From GCA-020348445 sp965372465 (GTDB lineage Archaea; Thermoplasmatota; Thermoplasmata; GCA-020350865): DNA of 13,731 bases. Where the stretch lies: contig CBDVCK010000069.1 in NCBI GenBank assembly GCA_965372465.1, positions 1-13,731 of the forward strand, given 5' to 3'. The notes under the pieces were generated by a model. That model made no database searches, was not told the DNA's origin, and worked only from the letters and a program-made list of their open reading frames with translations. The position numbers were made by a program, and so were the translations under genes. Positions 4,867 to 13,459 of this stretch are shown here, one piece after another (position 1 is the first letter of the stretch; each line of letters starts with the position of its first letter).

Positions 4867-4891
4867 TTGGGATGTCCCAAGGATGTCCCAA
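4867..4891. promoter_or_regulatory. Operator-like repeat in the divergent promoter region
   Basis: GGATGTCCCAA occurs twice back to back (4870-4880 and 4881-4891). The first copy is part of an inverted repeat, TTGGGA-TG-TCCCAA (4867-4880). The block lies just before the plus-strand TATA box at 4896, where a bound protein could affect transcription initiation. The neighbouring winged-helix protein is the obvious candidate binder, by position only. Confidence 0.5.
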
Positions 4892-4895
4892 ACAC

Positions 4896-4905
4896 AATAT
4901 ATAAA
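4896..4905 (+). promoter_or_regulatory. TATA box before the 24-codon ORF and cation exchanger
   Basis: AATATATAAA, centred 4900-4901, predicts a start near 4927-4930, which coincides with the ATG of the small ORF. Confidence 0.55.
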
Positions 4906-4929
4906 CCCCCCTGTCAATGATAAGGTTAG

Positions 4930-5004
4930 ATGTTAAAGGTGTTGAAATGGGAGAGCAAAATAGGGAGCGATGGCAAGTTCATACATGTATCAATGAGTAA
5001 ATAG
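4930..5004 (+). CDS. Possible leaderless 24-residue ORF upstream of the exchanger
   Basis: ATG at 4930 lies at the start site predicted from the TATA box, and 24 codons follow to TAG at 5002-5004. The peptide begins MLKVLKWESKIGSDGKFI and resembles the first strand region of AbrB/MazE-type proteins (KWxSKxGxDG), so it may be a remnant or a short leader. The exchanger ATG follows 26 bp later with its own SD. An overlapping 17-codon frame starts at 4947. Short ORFs arise by chance, so coding is not established. Confidence 0.35.
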   Translation: MLKVLKWESKIGSDGKFIHVSMSK

Positions 5005-5030
5005 AACAGAAACGGAGGGTGTAAATCCCC

Positions 5031-5972
5031 ATGGAAATCATTATCTGGATAGTCCTATTCGTCATTGGGCTCATAATCTTAATCAAAGGTAGCGATTTTT
5101 TTGTAGGCAGCGCGGCATTTGTTGCAAGGCATTTTGGCATTAGTGAGCTGATTATAGGTCTTACCCTGGTATCCATGGGAACTTCATTACCTGAACTTGG
5201 TGCCTCTGTTTACGCTTCTTATACAAGTGAAGGAGAGATCGCGGTTGGCAATGTTATTGGAAGTAATATCGCAAATATCGCACTTGTTTTGGGTGCCTGT
5301 CTCATGCTTTGTGCAATGGCTGTAAGGAAGGTGAAAAGAGATGCCCTTATCATGCTGGGTGTGACTTTGCTTTTCATATTTTTCATATTGGATGGAGTGC
5401 AACAATGGGAAGGCCTTGTGTTAATGATTCTATTTGTTATTTATATCTTTTATTTATACAAACTGACCAAACATGAGAATCACAAGAATAACATTAAGAA
5501 AAATACACATCCTGAAAAAAAAGAAAAAGGGCTTGGAAAGGAGATTGCAAAACTCGTTGCAGGCTGTATCGGAGTATTTTTAGGGGCAAAGCTTTTGGTA
5601 GACTCAGCCGTTTATTTCTCAACTGAATTCGGTATTTCAGAATCCGTTATTGGGTCCACGCTTATTGCTTTCGGTACATCTGTTCCAGAGTTGGCTGTAT
5701 CCCTAACTGCAATCATGAAGAAACATGAGGAAATCTCCATAGGCAACATCATTGGTAGTAATATATTCAACATCCTATTGGTTACTGGAGCTGCTGCAAT
5801 GGTTGGCAGCTTAGCTGTTGATAATCAACTCCTTTTTATAAATGGACCCATCATGCTTTCCGTGGCCTGTCTCCTTGTTCTTTTCCTTTTTATCGGAAAA
5901 GGATTAAAGCGATGGCAAGGTGGGGTTTTTGCTGCGATATATATAATGTTCTTGGTTGTGAATTTTTGGTAA
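5031..5972 (+). CDS. CaCA-family calcium/sodium (cation) antiporter
   Basis: 313 residues with about ten hydrophobic helices and a charged cytoplasmic loop in the middle (146-170, Lys/His rich). The two inverted alpha-repeats are clear: SMGTSLPELGAS (48-59) with GNVIGSNIANI (73-83), and AFGTSVPELAVS (213-224) with GNIIGSNIFNI (238-248). E55 and E220 are the family's cation-binding acids. The length and motifs match the YrbG/NCX_Mj group, which exchanges Ca2+ for Na+ across the cell membrane; the ion pair here is inferred. GGAGGGTG (5014-5021) lies 9 nt before the ATG. The gene converges on the acyl-CoA dehydrogenase with a 36-bp gap. Confidence 0.93.
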   Translation: MEIIIWIVLFVIGLIILIKGSDFFVGSAAFVARHFGISELIIGLTLVSMGTSLPELGASVYASYTSEGEIAVGNVIGSNIANIALVLGACLMLCAMAVRKVKRDALIMLGVTLLFIFFILDGVQQWEGLVLMILFVIYIFYLYKLTKHENHKNNIKKNTHPEKKEKGLGKEIAKLVAGCIGVFLGAKLLVDSAVYFSTEFGISESVIGSTLIAFGTSVPELAVSLTAIMKKHEEISIGNIIGSNIFNILLVTGAAAMVGSLAVDNQLLFINGPIMLSVACLLVLFLFIGKGLKRWQGGVFAAIYIMFLVVNFW

Positions 5973-6008
5973 TATCCATAGAATAATATGACAAGCAGAA
6001 CTATAATC

Positions 6009-7148
6009 CTAAAGCCCCAACTGCTTTGCAATAACCAATCTCTGGATTTCGGATGTGCCCTCACCTATCTCTGTCAATTTCACATCCCTGAAAATCCTTT
6101 CCACAGGATAGTCCTTGGTATAACCATAACCCCCATGGATTTGAATTGCCTTTGTTGCTGCTCTCATTCCAACTTCCGAGGCGTACATCTTGGCCATGGC
6201 AGATACTTTTGTGACCTTCATACCGCGGTCCTTCAACCAACCTGCATAATAGACAAGCATCCGGGCAGCCTCTATTTCCGATGCCATGTCCGCAATCATC
6301 CATTGTATGGCCTGGAACTTGGCGATTGGTTTTCCGAACTGCTCCCTTTCCTTGGCATACTTTATGCTCTCATCCAAAGCACCCTGGGCAAGACCCAGGG
6401 CCAAAGATCCGATGCTTATCCTTCCACCATCCAGAACCTTCATGGTATCGTAGAACGCCCGGTCCTGCTGCCCAAGGAGGTTCTCTTTCGGAATTCGGCA
6501 GTCCTCGAATACCATCTCTGCCGTATCACTGGCACGAAGGCCGAGCTTGTTCTCCTTTGTCCCTGCCGAGAAACCAGGAGAGTCTTTTTCTATGATAAAG
6601 GAGGAAATACCCCTTTGTTTCTTGGATTTGTCTGTGGAGGCCAGTATAACCGAGATGTCTCCAACGCTGCCGTGCGTTATTAAGGTCTTCGAGCCGTTTA
6701 TAACCCATTCATCACCATCTAAAACCGCTGTGGTCTGTGTTGCCCCGGCATCACTTCCTGCATTTGCTTCGGTTAGGCCCCAGGCACCGATCTTCTCACC
6801 TTTTGCCAGAGGTGTTAGGAATTTCTGTTTCTGCTCTTCAGTGCCGGCAATATATATATGATTAGAACACAGTGAATTGTGCGCTGCAACCGTTATACCA
6901 TGAGCACCGCAAACCCGTGAAATCTCCTCAACTGCAATAGCATAACCAATATAACCCACATCTGCCCCGCCATATTCTTTGGGAAATATGAGGCCCAAAA
7001 GGTTGAGCTCTCCCATTTTTTTAACGGTTTCCCAGGGAAACTCCTGTGTTTCGTCATGTTCTGCTGCAATGGGTCTTATCTCGGTTTCTGCAAACTCCCT
7101 GACCATCTTTCTAATCATTTCCTGCTCTTTAGTCAACTCGAACTTCAT
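6009..7148 (-). CDS. Acyl-CoA dehydrogenase (short/medium-chain type)
   Basis: 379 residues, the standard length. Order of domains: N-terminal helices (about 3-117), a beta domain opening with the flavin-site signature GAWGLTEANAGSD (121-133), and C-terminal helices (about 228-379). EREQFGKPIAKFQAIQ (268-282) and IQIHGGYGYTKDYPVERIFRD (336-355, core motifs) are family hallmarks. E363 in IGEGTSEIQ is at the position of the catalytic base of short- and medium-chain enzymes. It would oxidise an acyl-CoA to the 2-enoyl-CoA with FAD, passing electrons to ETF. No ETF, thiolase or hydratase gene is in the window, so substrate and pathway (fatty or branched-chain acids) are open. SD GAGGGGAA lies just before ATG. 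Confidence 0.95.
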   Translation of the reverse strand: MKFELTKEQEMIRKMVREFAETEIRPIAAEHDETQEFPWETVKKMGELNLLGLIFPKEYGGADVGYIGYAIAVEEISRVCGAHGITVAAHNSLCSNHIYIAGTEEQKQKFLTPLAKGEKIGAWGLTEANAGSDAGATQTTAVLDGDEWVINGSKTLITHGSVGDISVILASTDKSKKQRGISSFIIEKDSPGFSAGTKENKLGLRASDTAEMVFEDCRIPKENLLGQQDRAFYDTMKVLDGGRISIGSLALGLAQGALDESIKYAKEREQFGKPIAKFQAIQWMIADMASEIEAARMLVYYAGWLKDRGMKVTKVSAMAKMYASEVGMRAATKAIQIHGGYGYTKDYPVERIFRDVKLTEIGEGTSEIQRLVIAKQLGL

Positions 7149-7183
7149 TTATTCCCCTCTTTGGGTAAAAGTGGGAAAAGGGT

Positions 7184-7195
7184 TTGAAATTTATG
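7184..7195 (-). promoter_or_regulatory. Possible TATA box of the acyl-CoA dehydrogenase gene
   Basis: TTCATAAATTT on the minus strand, about 40 bp before the ATG at 7148. It would give a leader of about 15 nt containing the SD. The rest of the 7149-7407 gap is AT-rich and holds only the opposite promoter and a palindrome. Confidence 0.35.
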
Positions 7196-7329
7196 AATCT
7201 TTCTATGATAAATAGTCATGTATAACATATTGACTCATAAATATTATAAATTTATATCAATATAAATAAAAATGTCTATTTTGCAGTTTCTCGAGGTTAA
7301 ACTCATCTTAATTATTCAATATGAAAAAA

Positions 7330-7339
7330 TGACATGTCA
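7330..7339. promoter_or_regulatory. Palindrome upstream of the surface-protein promoter
   Basis: TGACATGTCA is a perfect 10-bp palindrome placed 9 bp before the TATA box at 7348, a fitting place for an operator. No binding protein can be named. Confidence 0.35.
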
Positions 7340-7347
7340 CCAATACG

Positions 7348-7402
7348 TTTTTATATCGTCTTGCTTTTACTGGCATAATCAATAAAGCCGATTAGGTGGG
7401 AG
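7348..7402 (+). promoter_or_regulatory. Promoter and SD of the surface-protein operon
   Basis: TTTTTATAT (7348-7356) predicts a start near 7380. GGTGGGAG (7395-7402) is an SD 5 nt before ATG 7408. The in-frame GTG at 7396 lies inside this SD and is therefore not the start. Confidence 0.6.
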
Positions 7403-7407
7403 ACGAA

Positions 7408-10400
7408 ATGAAATTAAAAATTAGAGATGATAATGTAAAGAAACAAGGTATTACTCTTGTGGTTTTGGCCACAATGGTTGTGAGCATGTTTTCAACAATT
7501 GGCTTCGTAGGAAATGTCGAAGCGCATATAACAGAAGGCCAGGGACATCCCCTGCAGCTCTATAGTTATTTTTATAACAATGACACTGTTACAATTGATG
7601 GCCATATTGCTGGGGATGCATCATTCTGGGCAAGAGCATATGCAAGGAATATGACCTTTATCAGCAACGAGGACCCTTCAGATACCATTCCTGTAAGTAT
7701 GTTTTTCCTGAATAGCAATTCATATTTATACATTGGAATAGCCTGGGATGCAGGTAATAATGGTGCTAATAACGGTGTTTGGGTTTTCCTTGATGAAGGG
7801 GATAATGCAGGTTTAATAAGTGACGGCAATCATCTTGATGCACTGACAAATCCTTCTGGGGAAAGAAATGAAGATGGCCTGTATGTCAATAAAAATGATG
7901 GCAGTGTTTTGGACCTGAATTGGGATAACGGTGCAAGCACTTGGCAATCTGACATTGATGTCACCAACAAGGTTATTGACGTATTCAATTTTGGTAATGG
8001 TCCATACTTCAATGCAGAAATAAGAATCCCATTGAGCACTGGAAACGACGATCTGGACGACTCTAACCTAGATGTTACTGGTTTTGACGAGATAGGTATT
8101 TATGTAATTGTCGAAATAGTTGGTGGAGGAGGATCTTTTGATCCCGGGCATTATTATTGGGATTCAACAAATGTTCAAGCAGGCAACAAGAACTCAGGAG
8201 GAGATTACGAACCTCTGGTTGCCGACGGAGCCAATAACCAGTGGGGTGATCTGAGACTGGGTCTTGAAAGGGATGATACAAAACTCTACTCCACTGTTAA
8301 CATCAATGGAATGCCTACTGTAGATGGAAATATCAACGATGACCTTGCCTGGATCAATGCATACAAGAGGGATATGAAGTTTACAAACTTTCAGGGATCG
8401 ACCATGGAGGTGAGATTTTATTCGGTACAGGATCAAACTACAAAGGACATCTGGTGCGGCTTTTGGGTTGAGGATAATGATTTCAATGCAAACGATGAAT
8501 TTTATATCTACCAAGAAAGAGAAACAGCTACAAATCCTGGAACCACCAGAGATTTTCTTATGGATACTGATTACGAGAATATGATGTATGTTGAAGTTGG
8601 CGGAACTTGGGATGATTGGGAATATGATACGGGAACCTGGAATGATGATGAAACAGACCAGGTGGGTGATGCCTCTATTCAATTCTTCCCATCTCCAACT
8701 CCACATTACGAAATCGAGTTTGAAATCCCATATGATGAAGGCTCTGAGGATTTGAACATGATAGACAACGGCCTCTTTGGATTCTTCATGAAATTTGTTG
8801 ATACTGATATGCCTGCAGGAGAACAAGAATTCTTCTGGGAGATGACAGCAAATGATGAACTGATGCGACTTAATGAAGCCGATGATGTCCATGTCTCAGT
8901 TGGCTGGATAGACCTTCAAATGGGAGGTCCCGCGGTCTCCCCGGTTTTGCCAGATGACGGCGGAATCGTATCCGGAATAGACTTCTTGTTCAAAATCTAT
9001 GCCGAGGACGAACAGCCTGGTGGCATAAACGATATCGTCTTTGCCGCATTCAAAACAGAGAACATGGACACCTTCAAGAACCTTTTCCAGGAGACAGGAA
9101 CTGGATTCTGGTCCACATACTGGGATACAACCTCCGAGCCAAACGGCCCTGTAAGGGTTACAATCGTGGCCCAGGATGACGAGGGAATCACGGTTTACCT
9201 ATACCTTACAATAATGATCTCAAATGCAGGGGCTGCAGGAAATCCGCCCTCTGGTGTGACCATAACGAGTCCTGTTGCTCCAGGACCACTTTCAGGTGTG
9301 GAAAATATTGATGCCTCGGCCTTTGATGCAAGCTATGTCGAGTTCTATATCGATGGAGAGTTGTTTGCAGTTGATGATACAGGACCATACCAGGCATCTC
9401 TCGATACTACTCTTTACAGTGATGGGGGACATATAATCTCCATCCGCGCTGTGAATATTGCAGGGGAGACCATGGATGCCGAGGTTTACACATTTGAAAA
9501 TTACGCACCAGCTCCACCGACAATAGCATCGATCATCGATGGCCAGTATCTTGAGGGAGAATTCACGTTCCAGATCTATTCAGACGGCCCGGATATCGAT
9601 CATGTGGACTTGACCGTAACCAACGAGGATACAATGGTGGATATAATAAATACGGCCATAGGCTACAACAGTGGTAGCGGTTACTACGAGTACACATTGG
9701 ACACAAGTGCAGTTTCAGACGGGAATTACTCGGTTTCAGCCCTTGCATGGGATGCGGCAGGTAATTCCGCTCCTTCAGCAACTGTCATGTTCCAGGTGGA
9801 CAACAATGCTCCCACACTGGATGTTACCACTCCATTGGATGGTTCATTTGTAAGCGGAAATGTGGTCTTCACATACAGTGCAATGGATACTTTCCTTGAT
9901 AGCATCATGTACAAGGTAGATGGAAACAGCTGGAATAGTATCGGAACATGGGATACTACAGTTTATGATGATGGAGAACATACTGTGATGATCAAGGCCA
10001 GTGATGATTCGGGACATGAAACAACCCAAACCCTATCCCTAATCGTGGACAACACGAATCCCACTGTGAACATAATCAATCCACAATTAGACCAATATAT
10101 ACAAGGTGTATATATATTTAGGATATTTGCCCAGGACGGGGTGGATGTGGAGGAGGTCATGATATCGATTTCTAATTCCACCACAACCCTGATTGCTGAT
10201 ATATCAATAGGGTACAATTCAGCAACAGGTTATTACGAATATTCAATGGATACAACCGTTTTTGAAGATGGTGACTACTCGATCCAAGCTACATCCTATG
10301 ATGCATCGGGACTGGATTCGGGGTCAATGTCCGTGGATTTCCAAATAGACAATACACCACCCCACCTTACCATAATATCCCCACATAACAATGCATTTAT

Positions 10401-12072
10401 CAGCAGTTTTTTTGATATCAATGTTACGGCAGCGGATGTTTTCTTAAGGGACACGACTTACAATGTGGATGGAAGTGGATGGGTGGATGTGAGCGTTTCC
10501 CTGGATACAACTACAATCGAGGATGGAATCCATACCCTTCAGATAAGGGCAAGGGATTATGCAGGACACGAAACCATTGAACAGCTTAGCGTTAGGGTTG
10601 ATAACAATTCACCCACCATTGGAGTCGCATCCCCTGCATCAGACCAGTTTATTGAAGGAGTCTTCATATTCAAAATAATTACCAACGATGCTGTGGGAAT
10701 TGAGGAAGTGAGAATAACTGTGACAAATACTGATTCCTCAGAAGATGTGGTGGACGATTCTACCTGCGTATACAATAGTGAAAGCGGATATTATGAATAC
10801 ACCTTCGATACAAACATATTGGCGGATGGTAACTATTCCATATCAGGTACTTCATATGACCTCTCAGGCAAGAGCTCAAGCACCTTGGAAATAAACTTCC
10901 AAATCGACAATAACCTGCCACAGCTTGTCATAACATATCCTCTAAATGGTGAACTCGTCACAGGTAATGTACAAGTTTCTGCCCACGCAAATGACGTTTT
11001 CTTATGGAGTCTCGAATACAGAGTAGATGGTTCTGCTTGGGTGGATTTGAACACCGCATGGGATACTACCCAACTCGTTGATGGAAACCACATATTAGAA
11101 ATCAGGGCAACCGACGAGGCAGGTCATTCCTACACTCAGGTCATGGAAATAAGAACAGACAACAATGCACCATTAATCTACATCGTCTCGGCACCCCTGG
11201 ACAACTCGCGTGTAGGGTCAAGTTTCTTTGTGCAGGTGTATGCAGAGGATTTGATGGGGATTGCGCAAGTTACTTATAGATTCGATGTAGGAGAAGATAT
11301 CAGAATATACGAAAACCCGGAAACAGGATTCTATGAGGTGGAAGTTGTCACAGACGAGACTGGTCTTGATATCGATGACGGTGCACATGATTTCACGATT
11401 TCTGCTATGGACAGATCTGGATTAAGCACAGAGGTTGCAAGAAATTACACAGTGGACAACACAGGTCCTGATATAATCATAACAAAACCCGGTGTCTCCA
11501 AGAAAGTAAATGGTGATGTGGAATTCTTGGTTTCGGTTGTAGATGGTGCGGGCGTTAATGTGGTTTATATCCGCATCGATAAAGGATCCTGGATGGAAAT
11601 GAAAGAAATAGGGGAATTCACTTATTCATACACCTGGAACTCGAGAAAAGTATACAACGGTAAGTACGATGTGGATGTCAAGGCCGGGGATGCTCTGGGA
11701 AACGAAATGGAAGAATCTATAACCGTAGAGGTGGATAATTTCCCAATGTTTGGATTTTTGATTTTCATTGTCGTTCTTGTGATTCTGCTGGTGCTTATGA
11801 TGTTGAGTTGGGGTAAAAAACCCAAAAAAGCATCTACTGATGACGAAAAGTTCACAGAGCTTGCCAAGACAACAAACGAAGAAACTGGTGATGAATCAAA
11901 GGAAGAATCGGAAGCTGAGGTCGTATTCGAATGCCCGGATTGCGGTGCTTCAATAACATCCTCAGCCACTGTTTGTCCTGATTGCGGAACAGAACTTGAA
12001 GGTGCAACTAGTAAGGAAACCGAAGGGCAAGTAGATATCCTTGACGGTCTTGATAAAACGGAGGAACCATAG
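7408..12072 (+). CDS. Large secreted, membrane-anchored Ig-repeat surface protein with zinc-ribbon tail
   Basis: 1554 residues. The N terminus has a basic segment and hydrophobic signal (GITLVVLATMVVSMF), probably cleaved near GNVEA-H. Two related beta-rich, CBM9/DOMON-like units follow, each opening with a DGxI..D..W..AY.R.M.F pattern (about 7590-7660 and 8314-8400). Then about ten Ig-like domains of roughly 85-105 residues (about 8920-11740) alternate between two types, mostly joined by VDN(N/T)xP. A single membrane helix (about 11739-11813) has the repeats outside; the cytoplasmic tail is acidic and ends with CPDC-x14-CPDC (Cys codons 11932, 11941, 11974, 11983), a zinc ribbon. Probably an adhesin, envelope or carbohydrate-binding protein; the ligand is unknown. 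Eleven bp before a small membrane protein gene. Confidence 0.9.
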   Translation: MKLKIRDDNVKKQGITLVVLATMVVSMFSTIGFVGNVEAHITEGQGHPLQLYSYFYNNDTVTIDGHIAGDASFWARAYARNMTFISNEDPSDTIPVSMFFLNSNSYLYIGIAWDAGNNGANNGVWVFLDEGDNAGLISDGNHLDALTNPSGERNEDGLYVNKNDGSVLDLNWDNGASTWQSDIDVTNKVIDVFNFGNGPYFNAEIRIPLSTGNDDLDDSNLDVTGFDEIGIYVIVEIVGGGGSFDPGHYYWDSTNVQAGNKNSGGDYEPLVADGANNQWGDLRLGLERDDTKLYSTVNINGMPTVDGNINDDLAWINAYKRDMKFTNFQGSTMEVRFYSVQDQTTKDIWCGFWVEDNDFNANDEFYIYQERETATNPGTTRDFLMDTDYENMMYVEVGGTWDDWEYDTGTWNDDETDQVGDASIQFFPSPTPHYEIEFEIPYDEGSEDLNMIDNGLFGFFMKFVDTDMPAGEQEFFWEMTANDELMRLNEADDVHVSVGWIDLQMGGPAVSPVLPDDGGIVSGIDFLFKIYAEDEQPGGINDIVFAAFKTENMDTFKNLFQETGTGFWSTYWDTTSEPNGPVRVTIVAQDDEGITVYLYLTIMISNAGAAGNPPSGVTITSPVAPGPLSGVENIDASAFDASYVEFYIDGELFAVDDTGPYQASLDTTLYSDGGHIISIRAVNIAGETMDAEVYTFENYAPAPPTIASIIDGQYLEGEFTFQIYSDGPDIDHVDLTVTNEDTMVDIINTAIGYNSGSGYYEYTLDTSAVSDGNYSVSALAWDAAGNSAPSATVMFQVDNNAPTLDVTTPLDGSFVSGNVVFTYSAMDTFLDSIMYKVDGNSWNSIGTWDTTVYDDGEHTVMIKASDDSGHETTQTLSLIVDNTNPTVNIINPQLDQYIQGVYIFRIFAQDGVDVEEVMISISNSTTTLIADISIGYNSATGYYEYSMDTTVFEDGDYSIQATSYDASGLDSGSMSVDFQIDNTPPHLTIISPHNNAFISSFFDINVTAADVFLRDTTYNVDGSGWVDVSVSLDTTTIEDGIHTLQIRARDYAGHETIEQLSVRVDNNSPTIGVASPASDQFIEGVFIFKIITNDAVGIEEVRITVTNTDSSEDVVDDSTCVYNSESGYYEYTFDTNILADGNYSISGTSYDLSGKSSSTLEINFQIDNNLPQLVITYPLNGELVTGNVQVSAHANDVFLWSLEYRVDGSAWVDLNTAWDTTQLVDGNHILEIRATDEAGHSYTQVMEIRTDNNAPLIYIVSAPLDNSRVGSSFFVQVYAEDLMGIAQVTYRFDVGEDIRIYENPETGFYEVEVVTDETGLDIDDGAHDFTISAMDRSGLSTEVARNYTVDNTGPDIIITKPGVSKKVNGDVEFLVSVVDGAGVNVVYIRIDKGSWMEMKEIGEFTYSYTWNSRKVYNGKYDVDVKAGDALGNEMEESITVEVDNFPMFGFLIFIVVLVILLVLMMLSWGKKPKKASTDDEKFTELAKTTNEETGDESKEESEAEVVFECPDCGASITSSATVCPDCGTELEGATSKETEGQVDILDGLDKTEEP

Positions 12073-12083
12073 GGGGTAATAAA

Positions 12084-12374
12084 ATGCATGAGATAATCGA
12101 AATGACAACTCTTAACGCATTCTTGTTCGCGCTGGTACTGATCTTTGGAATATGCGCACTCTTAAGCGGTTTGGTATTGGCTATATTTGGTGCTGAAAAA
12201 AGCAGGGCAATGGGCTTTTTACAGTTGATATTTGGATGGATAGCCCTGTTCGTCCTCTACTTGTTCCTGTGGAACCCTGATTTTCTGGTGACCATGATAG
12301 CTGTTATTATAGGTGGAGTTATCGGGGCTGTTGTCGCATTCGGATTGATTCTGGTTCTCTTGATGAAATCATGA
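12084..12374 (+). CDS. Small three-helix membrane protein
   Basis: 96 residues with three hydrophobic helices at about 10-33, 43-63 and 67-93, and charged residues only at the ends and in the short GAEKSRAMG loop. The helices are rich in Gly and Ala. SD GGGGGT precedes the ATG, and the gene starts 11 bp after the surface-protein stop, so the two are probably one transcript. No family is recognised. A helper in membrane insertion or anchoring of the surface protein is a guess based only on position. Confidence 0.75.
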   Translation: MHEIIEMTTLNAFLFALVLIFGICALLSGLVLAIFGAEKSRAMGFLQLIFGWIALFVLYLFLWNPDFLVTMIAVIIGGVIGAVVAFGLILVLLMKS

Positions 12375-12383
12375 TGACGGGAA

Positions 12384-12398
12384 GTGGGTTATTCCCAC
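12384..12398 (+). other. Short hairpin after the surface-protein operon
   Basis: GTGGG, loop TTATT, CCCAC, 9 bp after the stop of the small membrane gene. There is no T run after it, so its role as a terminator or 3'-end stabiliser is uncertain. Confidence 0.3.
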
Positions 12399-12479
12399 CA
12401 AAACCCAGGGTATTTCGCCCTTCCTCATCAATTTAAAATTCGATCGGGTTGATGTTAATAAATGATACTCTTATCGTAT

Positions 12480-12490
12480 AATTTATAAAC
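12480..12490 (+). promoter_or_regulatory. TATA box of the winged-helix hypothetical gene
   Basis: AATTTATAAAC is centred about 28 bp before the ATG at 12513, predicting a leaderless mRNA. No SD is seen before that ATG. Confidence 0.55.
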
Positions 12491-12512
12491 CCAAAATACA
12501 TTGTGAATAGTA

Positions 12513-13439
12513 ATGTCTTCCCTAATAGACAAGTGCGAGAGGATCATGAGTTTTGCTCCCCCCAAGGAAGTGGATAGTTACGCAGAGAAGCAGTTGATAA
12601 AAGAACTTAAAAAATACGAAAACTCGACCAAGGAGAAATTGGCAGATATATCTTTTAAAATAGACGGGAAGAATTATTCATCTCTTTTGGATGCAATCTA
12701 CTTTATCGAAGAATGGGAGGAAATGGAGATTGACTTCTACCACCCAAATGTCGAGAAGATATGGGAGTATGACACCCCTACAAAGCTAATCAAGATAACT
12801 CGATCGGGAAGGGGAGCGTTAATGCTCTTTCAAATCGATCCATTTGCATTAAAACAATGGAATCCGGATCAGGAACCCATTGTTGAGCCTGCGATGTTCC
12901 GATGTTACCCATCCCAGTTCTATTCACCAGAATCCATCAAAACCCAATCCAACAAATATGACGAGCGCCCGTTGGTTCCCCCAAGACCGTTATGCACCCC
13001 CATTGAATTCTGGGAGGATGTCAGATTTAAAGGGATCGTGCCCTTTCAAATGAACCTTTGTGCCTATTCCAAAAAAAGGAGATATCTATACCTGCTAGAT
13101 CTCGTCAACAATTCACTGCTCATGGATTTTCGGAACGGAAAAATACCAATTAAGAATAGAACATACAGGGATCCAATGGATTACTATCGTCTTGACCATT
13201 TTCTATCAACGCAAGAATTACCCCACCTTACTAAAAATGTGCTTACCACTCTCTTCGAGGTTGAGGACGCCAATGCCGCAGATATCGAAATCGGCCTTGG
13301 GATAACCGAGAAGATGGCCCAGGACAATGTCAAAGCACTGGCAAGAAGGGATATCATAAAGGCGAAAGGAAAAAAATCTCCAAAAGCACGATATGTCATT
13401 AATCTTGAGACACTAAGGGTATTAATGGATGGGAAATAA
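12513..13439 (+). CDS. Uncharacterised protein with a C-terminal winged helix
   Basis: 308 residues, soluble, no signal or membrane helix. The N-terminal half (1-120) is charged, with a WEEMEIDFYHPNVEKIWEYD core; the middle has Pro-rich LVPPRPLCTPIEFW (154-167) and a mixed region to about 230. Residues 239-303 look like a winged helix: LTKNVLTTLFEV, then DIEIGLGITEKMAQDNVKAL with a recognition-type helix, and the wing KGKKSPKARYVI. I do not recognise the N-terminal domain. A DNA-binding protein is plausible from the C terminus. It stands alone with its own leaderless promoter, 138 bp after the surface operon; TTATTTTTT (13451-13459) follows as a probable terminator. Confidence 0.75.
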   Translation: MSSLIDKCERIMSFAPPKEVDSYAEKQLIKELKKYENSTKEKLADISFKIDGKNYSSLLDAIYFIEEWEEMEIDFYHPNVEKIWEYDTPTKLIKITRSGRGALMLFQIDPFALKQWNPDQEPIVEPAMFRCYPSQFYSPESIKTQSNKYDERPLVPPRPLCTPIEFWEDVRFKGIVPFQMNLCAYSKKRRYLYLLDLVNNSLLMDFRNGKIPIKNRTYRDPMDYYRLDHFLSTQELPHLTKNVLTTLFEVEDANAADIEIGLGITEKMAQDNVKALARRDIIKAKGKKSPKARYVINLETLRVLMDGK

Positions 13440-13450
13440 CGGATTGTCCC

Positions 13451-13459
13451 TTATTTTTT
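13451..13459 (+). terminator. T-rich terminator after the winged-helix gene
   Basis: TTATTTTTT starts 11 bp after the stop codon, the usual archaeal form. It abuts the next TATA box. Confidence 0.4.

Noticed and set aside
5988..6683. 231-codon plus-strand open frame opposite the acyl-CoA dehydrogenase
   Set aside because: Entirely antisense to a clear enzyme gene; low-complexity Cys/His-rich translation, no promoter or SD.
7396..7407. GTG at 7396 as start of the surface protein
   Set aside because: It lies inside the SD sequence for ATG 7408, where the signal peptide begins naturally.
8194..8892. 232-codon minus-strand open frame inside the surface-protein gene
   Set aside because: Antisense to a well-supported gene; the translation resembles no protein and no promoter is seen.
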